From positions 1-43,528 of IMG/VR virus record IMGVR_UViG_3300037258_000118: a stretch of DNA of 43,528 nucleotides, one strand, 5' to 3'. The notes beneath the pieces were generated by a model. It had not been told where the DNA came from and made no database searches. It saw only the letters and a program-made list of their open reading frames with translations. The translations under genes were made by a program, and so were the position numbers. The DNA is from a virus. Shown piece by piece: positions 1 through 7,772 of the stretch (position 1 is the first letter of the stretch; each line of letters begins with the position of its first letter).

Positions 1-153
1 CCCCGCAGCGAGGTATTCGGCGAGATCGTGGCAGCGGCCAAAGAGAAGCTGGCAGCACCCGGCGGTGCCGTGATCCTGTTCTTCAGCCTCGAACCCGAGA
101 ACCTGACGGCACCCGCAATCACCGGTTCACGCAGCCAGGTAGAGGGAGACTGA
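1..153 (+). CDS. C-terminal fragment of an unrecognised protein
   Basis: The first 50 codons are open in frame 1 and end in TGA at 151-153. They encode the tail of a protein with the hydrophobic strand AVILFFSLEPENL. The start lies upstream of the window. The next gene begins five bases after the stop, so the two are probably co-transcribed. No family is recognised. Confidence 0.6.
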   Translation, partial: PRSEVFGEIVAAAKEKLAAPGGAVILFFSLEPENLTAPAITGSRSQVEGD

Positions 154-157
154 ACCA

Positions 158-547
158 ATGGCAGAGCACGACGACCAGCCGCAGGGAACCTGGACCATCA
201 CGGTCAAGGGCGACCAGGGCTGGCTGGGGCGGCTGAGGGCCGAGCTCGGCGACATGATCGAGGGCGAGCAGGCGATCCTGGCGCACTCGCTGAGGCACGC
301 GACCTGGACCCCGCCGCCGGACCAGCGGATAGAGCGCGCCCTGGACTTCGCCCGCCGCTACGCCTCGACCGACGGCGAAGCCCGCAAGCTGTGGGTCATC
401 GACCAGATGGCGAGAGCGCTCACCGGATGCCCGCTCGAAACCGTAACCAAAGCCAACTGGAAGGGCGACGAGTACAGCTTCGAGGCCCGGGCGAGAACGA
501 CGCCTACCGGCTCGTATCGGGCGAGTGGGACTGGGAAGAGGGCATAG
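158..547 (+). CDS. Small phage protein of unknown function, probably frameshifted near its end
   Basis: The 129-residue product is hydrophilic, with a central helical stretch (about residues 25-70) and no recognised domain; it loosely resembles short actinophage proteins of unknown function. The C-terminus reads poorly (RARTTPTGSYRASGTGKRA). Slipping back one base at about 488-490 (CCCGGGCG) gives GENDAYRLVSGEWDWEEG and then IAP, ending in TAA at 553-555. That TAA overlaps the ATG of the next gene as TAATG. The natural protein therefore probably ends at 555, and the frame printed here is disrupted by a one-base indel. ATG at 158 follows GTAGAGGGAGAC, a good ribosome site. Confidence 0.6.
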   Translation: MAEHDDQPQGTWTITVKGDQGWLGRLRAELGDMIEGEQAILAHSLRHATWTPPPDQRIERALDFARRYASTDGEARKLWVIDQMARALTGCPLETVTKANWKGDEYSFEARARTTPTGSYRASGTGKRA

Positions 548-554
548 CACCGTA

Positions 555-1250
555 ATGGACGGCAGGGAACTCAAGCGCATGATGGCGGTGCACGACCGGC
601 TCGCCAGCGTCATGGCCGATGACCGGTTCACGCTGCCGACCCGGCGCGGTCCCGATGTCCGCATGTTCGCGGTCGCCTCGATCTGGGCGCTCGCCGAGCG
701 GGCACCCGAGCCGTGGGAGCGGGTCAGCGAGATCCTGCACATGCGGACCTGGGACGACTTCTGGCGCTACATCGCGGCCGACGCGCCCCGCTGGGAACCT
801 GAGCCCTGGGACCACGACGGCCGGTGCGAGGCGCCGATGATCCGCCGTGACGGCCCCTGCGGCCAGCGCGCGACGCTGCACCTGACGGCCCGCGTCACCA
901 GCCCGCAGGACGGGACTTGGCGGATAGCGCGGTACTGCAAGCGGCACGAGGACCACGCCCGGCAGGCCGCCCGCGCCGACCGGCTCATGGTCGCGGCCGG
1001 CGCCATGCCCGAGCCGGTCCCGAATACCGGAGGCCTGCTGCCCTGCTACCTGTCGTGGTCCTGGCCCGACCAGTACGCCCGAGCCCGGCCCGGCTGGAAG
1101 CCCCCGTCCTACGGCGTATGCGCCGATGACTGGCCGGTCCTGGCGAAGGTAGCGGAGATGAAACCGCCTGAGCTGCGGGCGCTCGACGGCGACGGCGAGG
1201 CAGTGCCCGGCGTGCACGAGGCTCCCTCGCTGCGGCTCGTGCGTTCCTGA
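555..1250 (+). CDS. Hypothetical protein with Cys/His cluster
   Basis: This 231-residue protein of unknown function has a helical N-terminal half and a central cluster of metal-ligand type: C in GRCEAP, C in GPCGQR, then YCKRHEDH around residues 90-145. The spacing would suit a structural zinc site. A longer frame opens at GTG 525, but ATG 555 is preferred because it overlaps the repaired stop of the upstream gene (TAATG) and the ten extra residues look like noise. It lies in the run of small genes preceding the terminase. Confidence 0.6.
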   Translation: MDGRELKRMMAVHDRLASVMADDRFTLPTRRGPDVRMFAVASIWALAERAPEPWERVSEILHMRTWDDFWRYIAADAPRWEPEPWDHDGRCEAPMIRRDGPCGQRATLHLTARVTSPQDGTWRIARYCKRHEDHARQAARADRLMVAAGAMPEPVPNTGGLLPCYLSWSWPDQYARARPGWKPPSYGVCADDWPVLAKVAEMKPPELRALDGDGEAVPGVHEAPSLRLVRS

Positions 1251-1334
1251 CCGGCCGGCACCGGAGTAAGGAAGGATCACCGCCCGTCCTGGCGCGATAG
1301 CCTCATAGGCAGTCACGCGCACCGGGGGTGATAG

Positions 1335-2006
1335 TTGGCATCGGACAGCACCTGCCCCGGCTCCTGCAACGCCAGGCTCCGCAGGATCACCGCGGGCGGC
1401 GGCGAGATCCCGGAAGACCTGCTGCCCGTCCCCGGCGATCCGGTGTTCTGCGCCAGGGACGCCGCATCAGTGCGCCGCGAACTCGCCGAACTGGACGACC
1501 TCGCCTCGATCACCTCGGCAGCATCAGACGGCCACCGGGGAGCACCGGAACGCCAGCGCGTAGGCGGAACCCCCCGCACCCTGTCACCCTCTCCTGCGGC
1601 TGACGACCTGGACGACCTCGCCTCGATGCTCAGGGGCTGGGAGTCCGCGGCCCGCGGCGAGGACCCGCTGCCGCGGCGCGGCTACCTCGCTACCGAGATC
1701 ACCACCGTGACGGCGTGGCTCGTCAGCCATTTCGACACCCTGATTGCCAACTGCGATATCGCAGAGGACTTCGCCGCCGAGGTGCGGGAATGGCACCAGC
1801 GGCTCGCCTCATCAGCGAAGGCCGGGACGGGCAGGCACCAGAAAGGGCGCCCGTGCCCGAGATGCGACCGGTACAGCCTGTTCTGGACCGAGGGAACTGA
1901 CTACGTGGAGTGCGGGACGCCGGAATGCGGCAGGCTCCTCTCGCTCGACGAGTTCGAGGCATGGGATGCCGCTTACCCGCACCTGGAAGACGCCCAGGCT
2001 TCCTGA
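1335..2006 (+). CDS. Zinc-ribbon phage protein
   Basis: The 223-residue protein has two recognisable parts. Residues 1-90 contain CPGSCNARLRR and a later FCARDAASVRR, a layout I associate with proteins encoded just upstream of actinophage terminases. Residues about 175-205 form a zinc ribbon: CPRC, then about 15 residues, then CGTPECG. A DNA-binding or regulatory role is plausible but is inferred. Translation starts at TTG 1335, six bases after GGGGGTG. The C-terminal SLDEFEAWDAAYP is typical of these proteins. Confidence 0.65.
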   Translation: MASDSTCPGSCNARLRRITAGGGEIPEDLLPVPGDPVFCARDAASVRRELAELDDLASITSAASDGHRGAPERQRVGGTPRTLSPSPAADDLDDLASMLRGWESAARGEDPLPRRGYLATEITTVTAWLVSHFDTLIANCDIAEDFAAEVREWHQRLASSAKAGTGRHQKGRPCPRCDRYSLFWTEGTDYVECGTPECGRLLSLDEFEAWDAAYPHLEDAQAS

Positions 2007-2071
2007 CCCGGCTAACTGGACTTGCGCGGGCCGGCCCCCTAAACTCGCTCGCAGCAAGCCGAGGTATGCCT

Positions 2072-2107
2072 CCGGACGGGATCACCCGCCGGGGGCCGTT
2101 TTCGTTT
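2072..2107 (+). terminator. Possible intrinsic terminator
   Basis: CCGG-A-CGGG (2072-2080) pairs with CCCGCCGG (2085-2092) around an ATCA loop, with one bulged A. It is followed by a T-rich run (GTTTTCGTTT). It sits between the zinc-ribbon gene and the small HTH gene, so it could end or attenuate the upstream transcript. Confidence 0.35.
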
Positions 2108-2125
2108 CCGGGGGTGAGAACTCCC

Positions 2126-2380
2126 GTGGAACTCCCGCCTCCGGCCCCGGACGGCGTCACGTACGTGGTCACCAAGACCGCCGCGGCACTCATCGGCGTC
2201 GCCGAGTGCACGATCACCCGCTGGCGCCACCTCGGCTACCTCGAGCCGGTCCCGGGCAGCCCGCCCCGCCGCCCGCTGTACCGCTGGCCCGATGTAGTCG
2301 AAGCCGAGTACAGGGCACGCCAGGCCGCTATCGCCGCATCCGGAACCGATGCTCAGGTACGGCGCCTCCGTGCCGCCTAG
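2126..2380 (+). CDS. MerR/excisionase-like helix-turn-helix protein
   Basis: This 84-residue protein carries a winged-helix motif of the MerR/Xis type. TKTAAALIGVAECTITRWRH forms the two helices, and LYRWPDVVEAE the following segment, which is characteristic of small phage DNA-binding proteins. The chosen start is GTG 2126, seven bases after GGGGTGAG. Longer in-frame starts exist (for example GTG 2114) but sit on top of that ribosome site. The role is probably transcriptional regulation or packaging-site binding; which cannot be told from sequence. Confidence 0.65.
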   Translation: MELPPPAPDGVTYVVTKTAAALIGVAECTITRWRHLGYLEPVPGSPPRRPLYRWPDVVEAEYRARQAAIAASGTDAQVRRLRAA

Positions 2381-2389
2381 GAGGCTCCC

Positions 2390-2956
2390 GTGACCGAAAT
2401 CCAGGACCTCCCCGCGCAGCTCGTGCGGTGCGGTCCCGATATCCGCCTCGAAAGCCTCAGGCTCGCCGTCGACCTGTACGCGCGCCGCCCGCAGGACGAT
2501 TTCACCGGGCAGTCCGTACTTCACGCCGCGGGCGAGTTCGCGAAGTGGCTCACTGAGCCGGCCGCGCATATCCGCGTCGGCAACCCCGTCATCAGCCCGC
2601 AAGGCCGTCCGGCCGAGCACCTCCCCCTGCAGAGAACAGGACCAGACATGGCAGTCACCATGAAGGACACCGACCAGGCCACCTACCCGGCGGCCAGCGA
2701 AGCCGACTCGAAGGGCTTCCCGGTCACGGGCGACGTGATCGCCATCGCCGAGGACTCGGGGGGCGCCGTGGTGGCGCTGACCCAGAACGCGGACGGCTCC
2801 TCGGTATTCAGCGCCGTCGCTCCCGGTACCGCCCAGGTGTCGTGGACTGACGGCGTGCTGAGCTTCGCCGACACCATCAACGTTACGGCTGGCGACGCCG
2901 CGACTCTCGTGGTCGGCAGCCCTGTCGTGGCACCGCAGGCCGCTCCGGCTTCCTGA
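2390..2956 (+). CDS. Two-domain protein: unknown N-terminus joined to an Ig-like (Big2-type) domain
   Basis: The 188-residue frame joins two unlike parts. Residues 1-86 (PAQLVRCGPDIRLESLRLAV and on) resemble a free-standing small phage protein. Residues 87-188 look like a Big2-type Ig domain that phages use as head or tail decoration: VTGDVIAIAEDSGGAVVALT, FSAVAPGTAQVSW, FADTINVTAGDAAT. Met87 (ATG 2648-2650) is preceded by AGG seven bases upstream, so a separate product could start there. GTG 2390 follows GGAGGCTCCC. It is either a true fusion or two genes that lost the intervening stop. Confidence 0.6.
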   Translation: MTEIQDLPAQLVRCGPDIRLESLRLAVDLYARRPQDDFTGQSVLHAAGEFAKWLTEPAAHIRVGNPVISPQGRPAEHLPLQRTGPDMAVTMKDTDQATYPAASEADSKGFPVTGDVIAIAEDSGGAVVALTQNADGSSVFSAVAPGTAQVSWTDGVLSFADTINVTAGDAATLVVGSPVVAPQAAPAS

Positions 2957-2974
2957 CCCTCGCCACGCGAACCC

Positions 2975-3559
2975 ATGGCCACGCGAACCCGGGGCGGTGA
3001 CGGCGAGTACCGCCGTACTATCGCCAGCGCGTCCCGGGACATGCGCGCGGCCGAGCTGCACGGCGAAGGCTGGAGCTACCCGCGCATCGCCGCCGAGCTG
3101 GGGTTCGCGTCCAAGGGTCACGCCTACGACGCGGTCCAGCGGGCGTTCGCGTCGATCCCGACTCCGGGCGCGGCACTCGCCAAGCGCATCGACCTGGAGC
3201 GGATCGACCGGCTGATCGAGAAGAACTGGGAAGTCCTGGAACGCCAGCACGTCGCCGTGTCCCAGGGCCGGGTAGTGCGCCGGTTCACCGGAGTGGAGCG
3301 CCACGCGGACGGCATCGAGAAGCTGGACGCGGACGGCAAGCCCATCCCGGTCTTCGAGGACGTGCTGGACGACGGCCCGGTGGCCGTTCACTCGGCGGTG
3401 ATCCTGCGGCTGATCGAGCGCCGGGCGAAGTCCTACGGCTACGACGCGCCGGTTACCTCGCGGGTGGAGATCGTCACCCCCGAGGACATCGAGGCCAACA
3501 TCGCGCGCCTGGAGTCCGAGCTTGCCGCCAGCGACCCCGCTCATCCAGGCACCGCTTGA
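2975..3559 (+). CDS. terS: Terminase small subunit
   Basis: The small terminase subunit recognises phage DNA and delivers it to the large subunit at the portal. The 194-residue protein has an N-terminal HTH (about residues 22-55, ELHGEGWSYPRIAAELGF), a long helical oligomerisation region (KRIDLERIDRLIEKNWEVLE) and an acidic C-terminus. That architecture, together with its position directly before the large subunit, supports the call. It overlaps the large-subunit start by 38 bases, implying translational coupling. ATG 2975 is the start. Confidence 0.8.
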   Translation: MATRTRGGDGEYRRTIASASRDMRAAELHGEGWSYPRIAAELGFASKGHAYDAVQRAFASIPTPGAALAKRIDLERIDRLIEKNWEVLERQHVAVSQGRVVRRFTGVERHADGIEKLDADGKPIPVFEDVLDDGPVAVHSAVILRLIERRAKSYGYDAPVTSRVEIVTPEDIEANIARLESELAASDPAHPGTA

Positions 3560-6287
3560 CCGCCTGCGCTACCTGCGCGAGCTTCAGTCGCGTGCGTCGC
3601 GGATCAAGCGCGGCGTGGCGAGGTACTACGACGACCCGCTGGGCTTCGCGGCAGACTGCATCGACTGGCGCGGCGGAGGGCTGAAGGAATACCAGCAGGA
3701 GATCATCGGCGAGCTTCCGTCCCGCAAGCGCGAAGCTGTCCGCGGTCCCCATACGCTGGGCAAAGCGCTACATTTGAATGTGCGCATACCCACTCCTTCC
3801 GGTTGGTCTACGATCGGCGATCTTCGCCCCGGCGACCGGGTGTTCGATGAGGCCGGCAGGCCATGTTCCGTGGTTGCGAAGTCGCCTGTCTGGCACGGTG
3901 ACACCTACGAAGTTGAGTTCGCCGATGGCACCGTGATCACGGCCCATGGTCAGCATGAGTGGAACGCAGTTGATGTCTACACCCGGCCGAGGACGCCTCG
4001 GCCCGAGCGCCGGCGCATAGAGGTTAGCGACTGGCGCGACCACTGGGCGAACACCAAGTGCGTCACTACCGCATACATGGCGCAGCGGCTGCGCACCCGC
4101 GGCGGCCAGCTCCGGTGGCGTATCCCGGTCGCGAGCGCACTGGAACTCCCGGAAGCCGACCTTCCGGTGGACCCGTACCTGTTCGGCTACTGGCTCGGCG
4201 ACGGTACCTCATCCACGGCTGCGGTCACGGTTCATTCCGGTGACTGGCCGAGCCTGCAAGGCCACCTGGCGCGGGCTGGGTACCATCACGGGACTCCGCG
4301 CCCGCATAAGGAACGGCCCGTAACCCTGACGGTGGGCATCTCGACTCAGCCGCTCCGCCGCGGCGGCAGTGTCGCCTTCAAGCAGAACTCGATGGCCGGC
4401 AGACTGCGGACTCTCGGGGTGCTGGGCAACAAGCACATCCCGGGCGTTTACAAGCGCGCATCCGCCGCGCAGCGCATCGAACTCGTGCGCGGCCTGATGG
4501 ACTCGGACGGCTACCGGCAGGCTGGCGACGGCAGCGATGAAATCTCCCTGAGTTGCGAGCTGCTTGCGCTTGATTTCGCGGAAGTGCTGCGGTCGCTCGG
4601 CCTAGTTGTTCGCGTCAGCGAGAGCGATTCCAAGCTGTACGGGCGCGTGGTCGGCCGACGGTGGCGAATCGCCGCCCGGTTCGACTTCAACCCGTACCAC
4701 CTCAAGCGCTACAACTGGAAGCCGCGCGGACGAGCCGCATCCCGCCACACCCAGCGGACCATTACCGACATCCGCAAGGTCGCCGATCAGCCAACGCAGT
4801 GCATCGAGGTTGACTCGCCCTCGCACCTGTACCTTGCCGGCGACTCGATGGTTCCGACGCACAACAGCACTATCGCCGCGGTCACCGTGCTGTGGTTCGC
4901 GCTCACCAGAGACGCTGCCGGGACTGACTGGAAGGTCGCGACGACGGCCGGGTCCTGGATGCAGCTGACTCGTTACCTCTGGCCGGAAATCCACAAGTGG
5001 TCCGGCCGGCTGCGGTGGGACAAGGTGCGGGACGGGCGCCCGTTCACCCGCCAGGAGCTTCAGAACCTCAACCTGAGGCTGAACCACGGCGCGGCGTTCG
5101 CCGGGGCATCGGCTAACTCGGCGCTGATCGAGGGTGCGCACGCTGACAGCCTCCTGTTCGTCTACGACGAGGCCAAGGCCATCCCGGCAGGAACGTTCGA
5201 CGCCTGCGAGGGTGCGCTGGGCGGCACCGGGGAAGCCCTCGCGCTGACGCTGTCCACGCCAGGATCCCCGGCCGGCCGGTTCTACGACATCTGCACCCAC
5301 CGTCCCGGCTACGAGGACTGGCACCCGGTACACATCACGCTTGAACGGGCGATAGCCGCGGGGCAGGTCGACGAGGCGTGGGCTGACCAGCGCGCCCGCC
5401 AGTGGGGCACTCAGTCCGCGATCTACGTCAACAGGGTGCTCGGCGAGTTCCACGCCGGCGACGAGGACAGCGTGATCCCGCTCGCGTGGGCCGAGGCAGC
5501 GGTACTCAGGTGGCATGAATGGGACCTGGCGGGACGGCCGGACGGCGGCTGGCCGCGCACAGTCGGCGTGGACGTGGCCCGGTCGGGCTCGGACAAGACG
5601 GTCCTGGCGCCGCGGCAAGGACCGGTCATCACCGGCCTGCGGCGGTCGGTCAAGGAAGACACGATGCAGACCACCGGCCGCGTCAAAGGCGTGGTGGATG
5701 CCGACAACGGCCGGAGTGTCCCCGTGGTCGACGTGATCGGCATCGGCGCGGGCGTGGTCGACCGGCTGCGCGAGCAGGAGTACACGGTCGAGGCGTTCAA
5801 CGCATCCGCCCGGTGCGACCGGCTTGACGCCACGGGCGAGCTGGGTTTCGCGAACGTCCGCAGCGGCGCGTGGTGGTCGGTCAGGGAACTGCTGGACCCG
5901 TCGTCAGGCTCCGATATCTGCCTGCCCGACGATGACATGCTCCTCGGCGATCTCTCGGCACCGCAGTGGAAGGTGCTGTCAGGCGGCAAGATCCAGGTGG
6001 AGTCCAAGGACGAGATCGTCAAGCGGCTCGGCCGGTCAACTGACGACGGCGACGCGGTGGTGCAAGCCCTGTGGCCGCGCTCGACTCCGCACCAGCCGAA
6101 CGCCCGGCAGTACGCCCTTCAGGCCGAGCTGGACCAGATGACGCGCCCCTCCGACCCTCGTCACAGGCGCGCGGCTCAGCAGCAGGCCGATTACGGCCAG
6201 CGGGACGACGGATGGGGCGTGGACTCGTTCGCGCCTCAGGACGACGACGGAAGGCCGTCAAGGCCGAACGTGCATAGCTGGCGCTGA
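3522..6287 (+). CDS. terL: Terminase large subunit, intein-containing precursor
   Basis: This is the ATPase/nuclease motor that pumps DNA into the procapsid. The precursor is 921 residues; removing the 367-residue intein leaves 554. The Walker A motif (GPHTLGK then ST) is split by the intein between Lys81 and Ser449. The Walker B is LLFVYDEAKAIP. Nuclease acidic motifs follow: VGVDVARSGSDKT, VPVVDVIGIGAGVVD and STDDGDAVVQAL. Translation starts at TTG 3522, seven bases after GGAG and inside the small-subunit gene. No packaging ATPase can form until the intein has been removed. Confidence 0.93.
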   Translation: MPPATPLIQAPLDRLRYLRELQSRASRIKRGVARYYDDPLGFAADCIDWRGGGLKEYQQEIIGELPSRKREAVRGPHTLGKALHLNVRIPTPSGWSTIGDLRPGDRVFDEAGRPCSVVAKSPVWHGDTYEVEFADGTVITAHGQHEWNAVDVYTRPRTPRPERRRIEVSDWRDHWANTKCVTTAYMAQRLRTRGGQLRWRIPVASALELPEADLPVDPYLFGYWLGDGTSSTAAVTVHSGDWPSLQGHLARAGYHHGTPRPHKERPVTLTVGISTQPLRRGGSVAFKQNSMAGRLRTLGVLGNKHIPGVYKRASAAQRIELVRGLMDSDGYRQAGDGSDEISLSCELLALDFAEVLRSLGLVVRVSESDSKLYGRVVGRRWRIAARFDFNPYHLKRYNWKPRGRAASRHTQRTITDIRKVADQPTQCIEVDSPSHLYLAGDSMVPTHNSTIAAVTVLWFALTRDAAGTDWKVATTAGSWMQLTRYLWPEIHKWSGRLRWDKVRDGRPFTRQELQNLNLRLNHGAAFAGASANSALIEGAHADSLLFVYDEAKAIPAGTFDACEGALGGTGEALALTLSTPGSPAGRFYDICTHRPGYEDWHPVHITLERAIAAGQVDEAWADQRARQWGTQSAIYVNRVLGEFHAGDEDSVIPLAWAEAAVLRWHEWDLAGRPDGGWPRTVGVDVARSGSDKTVLAPRQGPVITGLRRSVKEDTMQTTGRVKGVVDADNGRSVPVVDVIGIGAGVVDRLREQEYTVEAFNASARCDRLDATGELGFANVRSGAWWSVRELLDPSSGSDICLPDDDMLLGDLSAPQWKVLSGGKIQVESKDEIVKRLGRSTDDGDAVVQALWPRSTPHQPNARQYALQAELDQMTRPSDPRHRRAAQQQADYGQRDDGWGVDSFAPQDDDGRPSRPNVHSWR
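3765..4865 (+). other. Class 3-type intein with LAGLIDADG endonuclease
   Basis: The intein covers residues 82-448 of the terminase precursor. Position 1 is Ala, not Cys or Ser. The residues diagnostic of class 3 inteins are present: Trp147 at the end of block B (HGQHEW), Cys427 in block F (TQCIEVDSPSHLYLAG) and Thr446 before the terminal His-Asn (PTHN). The +1 residue is Ser449. The endonuclease carries two LAGLIDADG blocks, LFGYWLGDG and LVRGLMDSDGY, each with its acidic residue, so it may still be active. The insertion splits the Walker A GK-ST. The boundaries follow from restoring the terminase motif. Confidence 0.88.
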
Positions 6288-6419
6288 GGCCGGTTACGCA
6301 GCGTCATCCCGTCGCCCTCCCGTCATGCTTGCCGGCCGGTGAGTGATGGTAAGTCGCCGCAGGTCAGCGGGCCGGTTGCGCAGAGTCACGGGACCGGGTC
6401 GAGCAGGGCGGGTGAGTCC

Positions 6420-6656
6420 GTGGCCACCGTCCTCTACACCGCCCAGCGAGACCTTCAGGTCTGGTCGGCCGTCGCGTCGTGGATCGCGCCCGAAGGTTCC
6501 TGTCTTCCGCTCAATCCCGCCTCGCCGTTCACTATCAATCTGCTGGCTGCGGGCGGGATCGTGCTGGCGCCGGACGGTTCTGTAGACACCGCGACCCCGG
6601 CGCACGTGCTCAGGGGACAACCCGGGCTGCACAACCCTAGAACGGTATCAAACTAG
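6420..6656 (+). CDS. Small hypothetical protein between terminase and portal
   Basis: The 78-residue product contains YTAQRDLQVWSAVASWIAPE and LAAGGIVLAPDGSVDT, a small mixed alpha/beta protein of unknown role. GTG 6420 lies just after GGGCGGGTGAGTCC, the same ribosome-site block that precedes several other late genes here. An upstream GTG at 6339 would add 27 low-complexity residues and is less likely. Confidence 0.5.
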   Translation: MATVLYTAQRDLQVWSAVASWIAPEGSCLPLNPASPFTINLLAAGGIVLAPDGSVDTATPAHVLRGQPGLHNPRTVSN

Positions 6657-6667
6657 CCCTGACCTGC

Positions 6668-6748
6668 TAAAATAGGGCCTAACAATCAAGCGGCCCCGGC
6701 GGTGCTCTAACACCGTTATCCGGGGCCTGACCGGAAGCTGGTCCGGCT
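6668..6748 (+). promoter_or_regulatory. HNH leader 1: -10-like box plus two hairpins
   Basis: A TGC-TAAAAT extended -10-like box (6668-6673) is followed by a nested hairpin. GGCCCCGG (6692-6699) pairs with CCGGGGCC (6720-6727), and inside it CGGTG (6700-6704) pairs with CACCG (6711-6715). A second hairpin, CCGGA (6731-6735) with TCCGG (6742-6746), ends three bases before the GTG start of the HNH gene. The same order occurs before three other HNH genes, and the block CTGACCGGAAGC is shared with the leader at 20818-20898. Confidence 0.65.
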
Positions 6749-7750
6749 GTGAGTCACCGTACCCCGCATGCCCCCGTCGTGTACTATGCCCGTCGCGGCA
6801 GCCTGATCAAGATCGGGACGACTACGCAGCTCCGGCCGCGCATGCTCAAGCTGCGGATCGAGGAACTTCTCGCCGTCGAGCCGGGCTACTACGACCTTGA
6901 GCGGCAGCGGCATGCGCAGTTCGCCGAGTTCCAGATCGTCATCAAGCGCCAGGGCAAGCCCAATGAGTGGTACGTCCCGGCCAGGGCGCTTCTCCGGTTC
7001 GCGAGGGAACTCCGGGCGGCTCACGGCCTGCCCGACCTGTCCCGGTGGGAAGCCGCGCAACTCGCCCCTGGCGAGCGAGAGGGTCTCGCGCTGCTGCCCC
7101 CTCTGGTGATGACGGTCCGGCCGTGGACGCTGGAGCGCTTCGCGTCCGGGCTGACCATCGGCACCGGAGGCGAGTGCTGGCCGCGCAGGGTCACGGATTT
7201 CACCAACGGCGGTTATGGCCGTATCTACTTCGAAGGACGGCTCACCGGGGCGCACCGAGCGTCCTACCAGATGTTCGTCGGGCCGATTCCAGAAGGACTT
7301 GTCCTTGATCACATGTGCCACGACCCCGACGTGTGCAAGCTGGACAAAGAATGCCCGCACCGGGGATGCGTCAACCCGGCCCACCTGGAGCCGAAGACGA
7401 GCAGGGAGAACGGGCTCCGCGGCGGGGGGGCTTCGGCAGTCCATGCCCGCCAGACCCACTGCAAGCGCGGCCATGAGTTCACCGACGACAACATCTACCC
7501 GGTAAAGGGCGGCGGCCGGCAGTGCAAGACCTGCTCGCGTGAGGCCAGCCTGGCAAGGTCCAGCGGGAAAAAGTGCGGCGATGCCCAGCGCGAGCGGACG
7601 CACTGCAAGAACGGCCACGAGTACACGCCCGAGAACATCTTCTATTCAACCCGCCGCCGCGATGGCCTAGTTATCCGCCAGTGCAAGACGTGCCGTCAGG
7701 CATCTACTGAGCGCTGGAAAGCTAAGCGCGATGCGGCGCTGCTGAGCTAG
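6749..7750 (+). CDS. Homing-type endonuclease: GIY-YIG-like domain fused to HNH
   Basis: The 333-residue product has three parts. Residues 8-95 resemble the T5orf172/Mug113 branch of the GIY-YIG superfamily: VVYYARRGSLIKIGTT, RPRM, LERQRHAQF. Residues about 130-215 form an HNH_3-type nuclease: ECWPR, AHRASYQMFVGPIPEG, DHMCHD, CVNPAHLEP. The C-terminus has two zinc-type modules (HCKRGHEFT ... QCKTC and HCKNGHEYTPENIF ... QCKTCR). It lies between a small gene and the portal and probably acts as a selfish nuclease cleaving related phages. It starts at GTG 6749 directly after leader 1. Confidence 0.8.
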   Translation: MSHRTPHAPVVYYARRGSLIKIGTTTQLRPRMLKLRIEELLAVEPGYYDLERQRHAQFAEFQIVIKRQGKPNEWYVPARALLRFARELRAAHGLPDLSRWEAAQLAPGEREGLALLPPLVMTVRPWTLERFASGLTIGTGGECWPRRVTDFTNGGYGRIYFEGRLTGAHRASYQMFVGPIPEGLVLDHMCHDPDVCKLDKECPHRGCVNPAHLEPKTSRENGLRGGGASAVHARQTHCKRGHEFTDDNIYPVKGGGRQCKTCSREASLARSSGKKCGDAQRERTHCKNGHEYTPENIFYSTRRRDGLVIRQCKTCRQASTERWKAKRDAALLS

Positions 7751-7772
7751 GGCGACAGGGGGAGGTCTTTTC

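Noticed and set aside
2039-3544. 501-codon leftward open frame
   Set aside because: It is antisense to the Ig-like and terminase small-subunit genes, which have recognisable domains and ribosome sites; its composition is non-protein-like.
6705-6746. Group I intron remnant or tRNA-like fold before the HNH gene
   Set aside because: No conserved intron core, no split gene around it and no acceptor or anticodon arms; the sequence is fully explained by two simple hairpins.
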